Origin: Pseudomonadota bacterium
GTDB taxonomy: Bacteria; Myxococcota_A; UBA796; GCA-2862545
Assembly: GCA_005776945.1 (NCBI GenBank)
Contig: SXOB01000013.1
Span: 1 to 36,315 of the forward strand
Reading direction: 5' to 3'
DNA length: 36,315 nt
Positions 33,153 through 36,315 of this stretch are shown one piece after another. A model generated the notes under the pieces. It saw only the letters and a program-made list of their open reading frames with translations, did no database searches and was not told the origin of the DNA. Each line of letters starts with the position of its first letter. Within the stretch, counting starts at the first letter, position 1. The position numbers and the translations under genes are program-made.

Positions 33153-33541
33153 TCAGAGACGGCCGTGGTGGGCCGCAGCGGGCGCAAAGTGCGCGCGGAC
33201 GTAGTTGGCACCTCCCGGACGTCGTCGAGGGGGACTCCGGGCGCCTCGGCGATCTCGTGCCGCAGGAGGTCCGAGAGGGAGGACTGCGTGCCCTCGATCT
33301 GGGACGACAACACCGCCTCCTTCGGCACCCACAGATACACGAACAGGTGCGGGTCAGGCAGCAAGAACCCGAGGCCGTCCAAGCGCCCGAGCGCCGTGCT
33401 GGCCCGGTTCAGGAGGTCGTGGTCGTCGTCGGTGAGCGCGAGCGGTGGAGCAGGCGGAAGCGGCGCCGGGACGAACGCGTCGAAGGGCTCGTCGGCCGTG
33501 CTGACCCGGGTCAGGGTCCCGCTCCTTGGATGCGGCGTCAC
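33153..33541 (-). pseudogene. Fic-family protein, frameshifted N-terminal fragment
   Basis: From GTG 33541 the frame encodes a Fic N-terminal domain: FVPAPLPPAPPL, LLNRASTALGRLDGLGFLLP, KEAVLSSQIEGTQSSLSDLL and PLDDVREV. The last should continue as xNYVRA; that sequence is present but in another frame (NYVRAHFAPA), so a single-base deletion lies near 33207-33212. A stop follows at 33153-33155. The catalytic HPFxxGNGR of the Fic AMP-transferase domain is missing altogether. Fic proteins modify targets with AMP, often as toxins or self-regulators; this copy is dead. It abuts the candidate selenoprotein gene and lies within the direct-repeat interval, which fits a rearranged region. Confidence 0.78.
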
Positions 33542-33711
33542 CGGTCACCTTGCCAAGGTTTCTTTCGTTGCGGACGACGCAAGGAAAGGTCCGGGCAGAA
33601 ATTTTCGTAACGCCCCGCCTCATCCAGGCCACTCCGTGCCCCATCCAGTTCGCGCCGGCGTCGGTCAGCGGACCGCAACCGTCGCGCCCCAGCGTTCGGA
33701 GCCCTCGGAGC
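33542..33711. other. Apparently non-coding spacer between Fic fragment and repeat copy 2
   Basis: About 170 bp with no gene I can support. Open frames on both strands lack recognisable domains or ribosome sites. It may hold the former upstream region of the broken Fic gene. Confidence 0.4.
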
Positions 33712-33784
33712 TGGCGGGGCGACGACTGGCGGTGTTGGACCGTCTCAGAGCCGTTTGAGGTGCCCTGACGCCATTTCGTAGCGG
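33712..33784. repeat. 73-bp direct repeat, copy 2 (3' end of ABC gene)
   Basis: Matches 30888-30960 with 5 mismatches, no gaps. It contains the last 12 codons and stop (33745-33747) of the degenerate ABC gene plus 33 bp downstream. A repeated gene 3' end is the pattern left by site-specific integration or by duplication with loss of one 5' part. Confidence 0.9.
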
Positions 33785-34410
33785 GCGTCGGCCTCGCGGC
33801 CGACGTCGGCAAAGCGGGGGATGAACAGCGCGCCGAGGCCGGTCTCGTCGCGCAAACGGACGAGCAGCTCCCAGCGCATGGCGTCGAGCGAGCGGTCGAT
33901 GGGGGCCTGGTCGACGAGCAGGAGCGCGACGCCTTCCGCCAGGCAACGGGCCCACGTGAGGCGGATGCGTCCCCAGGCGTCGAATTCGTCGGGCAGGGCG
34001 TTCTGGACGCGTGCGAAGTCGACGCGTTCGAGGGCCAGGCGGGCCTTTTCCTCGCGCTCTTCACGGTGGACGCCTTGGAGGGCCAGGCCGGAAGCGACGA
34101 AGGTGAGGGCGCCCCAGCGGGGATGGGGGGTGGACCCCGGGCTGCCAACGCGACGGGCGATGGCGGCGGCGCGGGTCGGGACGTCGTCGCCTTGGACGGG
34201 CTGACCGTCGAGCAGGAGGGCGCCCTCGCCCGGCGGTTCGAAACCGCCAAGAATGCGGAGCAACGTCGAGCGGCCGCTCCCCGGGCTTCCGTGGAGGGCC
34301 GCGATCTTGGCGGCCGGAAGGCCGAGGTTGACGCCGTCGAGGACGCGAATGTCACGGGCCACACGAATCCAGGTGTGGGAGATGCCGACGGCCTCGAGGA
34401 CGGGCGTCAT
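33745..34410 (-). CDS. Degenerate ABC transporter ATPase-like protein
   Basis: A 221-residue protein with the overall layout of an ABC ATP-binding subunit, but each catalytic motif is altered. Walker A reads GSPGSGRST (41-49) with Arg47 for the invariant Lys. No Q-loop glutamine is seen near 90-100. The LSGGQ signature is replaced by LTWARCLAEG. Walker B reads VALLLVDQAP, with Gln168 in place of the catalytic Glu. No H-switch histidine follows (ALFIPRFADVG). The frame is intact and ATG 34410 overlaps the stop of the upstream methyltransferase gene (ATGA), so it is expressed and coupled. It may bind but not hydrolyse nucleotide, or act structurally. No permease gene is adjacent. Its 3' end lies in repeat copy 2. 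Confidence 0.82.
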   Translation of the reverse strand: MTPVLEAVGISHTWIRVARDIRVLDGVNLGLPAAKIAALHGSPGSGRSTLLRILGGFEPPGEGALLLDGQPVQGDDVPTRAAAIARRVGSPGSTPHPRWGALTFVASGLALQGVHREEREEKARLALERVDFARVQNALPDEFDAWGRIRLTWARCLAEGVALLLVDQAPIDRSLDAMRWELLVRLRDETGLGALFIPRFADVGREADARYEMASGHLKRL

Positions 34411-35225
34411 GGCCGACTGGCGAGCAGGAGGTCGCAGAGGGCGACGCGCGGGTCCGTCGCGAGGCCATGGCCCCGGAGCCACAGATGGTGGAGTTGGTAG
34501 GCGGGGACGGTCAGCCAGCGTTCTAATGGCGGCTGTTTGTAGGTCGGCATGTAGGGGTTGTAGGGCAGGACCTCGATGTCGCTGGCGCCGGCTTGGGCGA
34601 GCCAGCGTCGCCAGGCCTCGCGGTCGTAGGCCGTGCGGTGGAAGGTCGTGCGAGGCGCGGGGGTGCGCCGGAACCGTGCCTTGAGGGGCTCTGGGAGGAG
34701 GCGCCAGGGGGTGAAGAGGGCGCGGCTCAGTCGGCGACGGGCGTCGTCCATCTGGGGCACGACGACGAGAAAGAGGAGGCCGCCTGGGCGAAGGAGGCGG
34801 ACGGACTCGCGGAGCACTGGCAAGGGGTCGTCGAAGTGCTCGAGGAGACCGATGTTGACGACGACGTCGGCGATGGCGTCAGGCAGGCCGGTCTCACGGA
34901 CGTCGGCCTCCACCAGCGTCGGAGGGGGGAGGACTTCGTCGCGGAAGGCGGCGGCGGCTCGCTCCAGCGCGGTGGGGGACAGGTCGACGAGGGTGACGGG
35001 GCAGCCCCGCGCGGCCATGTACATCGAGGTGGTGCCGCGTCCGCTGCCGAGCTCCAGCACGTGGGGCGTCGGACCGAGGCCGCGGCGGGTGATCTCGGCC
35101 CAGAGGTCTTGGGCGTACAGGCGGTGCCAGAACTGGCGCAAGGAGGTCGGGCGGTTGCGCGTGTAGAGGCGGTCGGCGTCGCGCCACGTCGCGTCCCACT
35201 TCTCGGGTTCACCGGCGGTGGTCAT
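34407..35225 (-). CDS. Class I SAM-dependent methyltransferase
   Basis: A 272-residue Rossmann-fold methyltransferase. Motif I is HVLELGSGRGTT (about 55-66); the acidic residue of motif II is in VTLVDLSP; ADVRETGLPDAIADVVVNIG and LLEHFDDPLPVLRESVRLLRPGGLLFLVV give motifs III-V. The C-terminal part (FHRTAYDREAWRRWLAQAGA) is typical of methyltransferases acting on small molecules, quinones or sugars. The substrate is unknown. It is the first gene of a two-gene operon with the degenerate ABC protein, overlapped by ATGA, and is divergent from ychF across 118 bp. TAGCCG ends 6 nt before its ATG, which if it is a -10 would imply a near-leaderless message. Confidence 0.88.
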   Translation of the reverse strand: MTTAGEPEKWDATWRDADRLYTRNRPTSLRQFWHRLYAQDLWAEITRRGLGPTPHVLELGSGRGTTSMYMAARGCPVTLVDLSPTALERAAAAFRDEVLPPPTLVEADVRETGLPDAIADVVVNIGLLEHFDDPLPVLRESVRLLRPGGLLFLVVVPQMDDARRRLSRALFTPWRLLPEPLKARFRRTPAPRTTFHRTAYDREAWRRWLAQAGASDIEVLPYNPYMPTYKQPPLERWLTVPAYQLHHLWLRGHGLATDPRVALCDLLLASRP

Positions 35226-35296
35226 GGGCGCGGCTACCGCGCTGGCGGGCGGGCAGCGAGCGCCGCTCAGGTGGGCGCGGGCGCGCGGGCGGCGCT

Positions 35297-35325
35297 TTGG
35301 CCTTTGGGCGGCAGCCTGCTAGACG
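35297..35325 (+). promoter_or_regulatory. Possible sigma70-type promoter for ychF
   Basis: TTGGCC (35297-35302) and TAGACG (35320-35325) are separated by exactly 17 bp and end 18 nt before the ychF ATG. The match to TTGACA/TATAAT is partial, so this is a weak call. Confidence 0.3.
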
Positions 35326-35343
35326 CCGGCCGCCGGAGGGGTC

Positions 35344-36315
35344 ATGGCGCTGCAGGCGGGCATCGTAGGGCTGCCAAATGTCGGAAAGAGCACGCTGTTC
35401 AACGCGCTGACGTCGGCGGGGGCGGCTGCGGCCAACTACCCCTTCTGCACGATCGAGCCGAACACGGGCGTCGTCGAGGTGCCCGACCCGCGGCTGCAGC
35501 GGCTGGCTCGGGTGATTCCGACGGAGAAGATCATCCCGGCCGTCGTCGAGATCGTCGACATCGCGGGTCTGGTTCGCGGGGCGAGCGAAGGGGAGGGGTT
35601 GGGCAACCAATTCCTCGGCCATATTCGCAGCGTCGACGCTGTCCTGCACGTGGTCCGTTGTTTCGATGACGGGGACGTGGTGCACGTGGACGGCACGGTG
35701 GACGCGGTGCGCGACATCGAGACCATCGAGACGGAGCTGTTGCTTGCGGACCTGCAGGCGGCTGAGAAGCGGCTCGACAAGTGGCGGAAGGCGGCGAAGG
35801 GGCAAGACCGCGAGGCGGCGATTCACCGGGACGTCGCCGAGAAGTTGGTCGCGGCGTTGGCGGCTGGCAAGCCTGCGCGTGCGATGGTGTGGGCAACGGA
35901 CGAGGAGCGCGCGAGCGCCCAAAGCGCAGAAATGCTGAGCGGGAAGCCCATTCTCTACGTCTGCAACGTCGACGAGCCCGGCCTTGGCGGCAATCGGGAA
36001 GTCGAGCGTGTCGCCGCGTTGGCGAAAAAGATCGGTGCCGGCTGCGTGGTCATTTCCGCGAAAATCGAATCTGAAATCGCGGAAATGGACCCAGACGACC
36101 GTCCGATGTTCCTGGCGGAACTCGGATTGCCGGAGCCGGGTCTGGCGACGCTGGCGCGCGCGACGTACCAGCTTCTCGGCCTGCAGACCTATTTCACGGC
36201 GGGCCCGAAAGAAATCCGGGCTTGGACGATTCACCGGGGAACGTCCGCGCCGGAGGCCGCCGGGGTGATTCACACGGATTTCGAGCGTGGATTTATCCGG
36301 GCCGAGGTTTATTCG
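35344..36315 (+). CDS. ychF: Redox-regulated ATPase YchF (Obg-related), 3' end cut by window
   Basis: The visible 324 residues match YchF, an Obg-family P-loop NTPase that prefers ATP and binds ribosomes, linked to oxidative-stress control. The P-loop GLPNVGKST is at 9-17. [20 protein letters not shown] contains the G3 region, and the G4 position reads CNVDE rather than NKxD, as expected for ATP preference in YchF. A coiled-coil insert follows around 130-170. The TGS domain begins near residue 282 ([36 protein letters not shown]). About 40 residues should lie beyond the window. ATG 35344 has GGAGGGG 2-6 nt upstream. Confidence 0.95.
   Translation, partial: MALQAGIVGLPNVGKSTLFNALTSAGAAAANYPFCTIEPNTGVVEVPDPRLQRLARVIPTEKIIPAVVEIVDIAGLVRGASEGEGLGNQFLGHIRSVDAVLHVVRCFDDGDVVHVDGTVDAVRDIETIETELLLADLQAAEKRLDKWRKAAKGQDREAAIHRDVAEKLVAALAAGKPARAMVWATDEERASAQSAEMLSGKPILYVCNVDEPGLGGNREVERVAALAKKIGAGCVVISAKIESEIAEMDPDDRPMFLAELGLPEPGLATLARATYQLLGLQTYFTAGPKEIRAWTIHRGTSAPEAAGVIHTDFERGFIRAEVYS

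Noticed and set aside
30961..33711. Complete integrated mobile element
   Set aside because: The direct repeats are suggestive, but no integrase, transposase, or inverted terminal repeat is present, so the element claim is not made.
33526..33768. Small plus-strand open frame ending DWRCWTVSEPFEVP
   Set aside because: It resembles the end of the protein at 30408 only because both cross the 73-bp repeat; base changes favour the opposite (ABC) frame and there is no good ribosome site.
1..36315. tRNA, rRNA, CRISPR arrays, insertion sequences
   Set aside because: None recognised on either strand by eye; a covariance-model search would be needed to exclude small RNAs.

Overview
The window reads as one contiguous piece of a GC-rich bacterial chromosome, most likely from the Myxococcota or a related deltaproteobacterial lineage. 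That placement is an inference from very high GC, many lipoproteins with acidic or Pro/Thr linkers, AgmX/PglI-type and choice-of-anchor-D/VWA proteins, DUF3015/DUF4105 neighbours and a large fraction of outer-membrane barrels. I see no rRNA, tRNA, CRISPR array, integrase or transposase. Genes are packed tightly, with many 1-4 nt start/stop overlaps, so several operons can be read directly.

Layout. Positions 1-2163 (minus): a thiolase cut by the window edge and an isocitrate/isopropylmalate-type dehydrogenase. 2261-6069 (plus): two translationally coupled lipoproteins, a PHP-type metallohydrolase and a PKD plus propeller protein. 6074-9033 (minus): DUF4105 protein with two tandem DUF3015 paralogues. 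9141-13549 (plus): cyanophycin synthetase cphA coupled to a second CphA-like protein that has lost the ATP-grasp domain. 13638-16701 (minus): two outer-membrane barrel-type proteins, one with a peptidase-M1-like front half. 16804-19843 (plus): mrp (without the usual CXXC), moaA and a LysR regulator, all overlapping. 19935-20858: a propeller lipoprotein. 20874-21992 (minus): dksA and an NlpC/P60 lipoprotein. 22044-24534 (plus): a degenerate carbamoyltransferase-fold protein, larE and a CPBP intramembrane protease, overlapping by 4 nt each. 24629-28227 (plus): AgmX-like zinc-ribbon protein, alpha/beta hydrolase, VWA lipoprotein. 28221-30341 (minus): polytopic glycosyltransferase-like protein and a low-complexity lipoprotein. 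30408-30944 (plus): small membrane protein. 30888-33784: an interval bounded by a 73-bp direct repeat. 33745-35225 (minus): a catalytically degenerate ABC ATPase coupled to a methyltransferase. 35344-end (plus): ychF, cut by the window edge.

The most striking region is 30.9-33.8 kb. The 73-bp direct repeat (68/73 identical, 2,824 bp apart) covers the 3' end of the ABC gene. Inside it lie an M1-type metallopeptidase lipoprotein, a frameshifted Fic N-terminal fragment, and a small lipoprotein gene (32701-33063) with an in-frame TGA at codon 48. The frame after the TGA encodes a cysteine-rich metal-binding-type domain, contains no start codon of its own, and is preceded by a hairpin whose position and loop fit the bacterial SECIS consensus. 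I propose it is a selenoprotein of the form lipobox - CxxxU - CPxxG...CCxxC.

Other themes are very short signal peptides on nearly all exported proteins (lipid cysteine at residue 9-15), and several intact genes whose fold is recognisable but whose catalytic motifs are missing (ABC ATPase, carbamoyltransferase-like protein, Mrp without CXXC, CphA-like protein without ATP-grasp).
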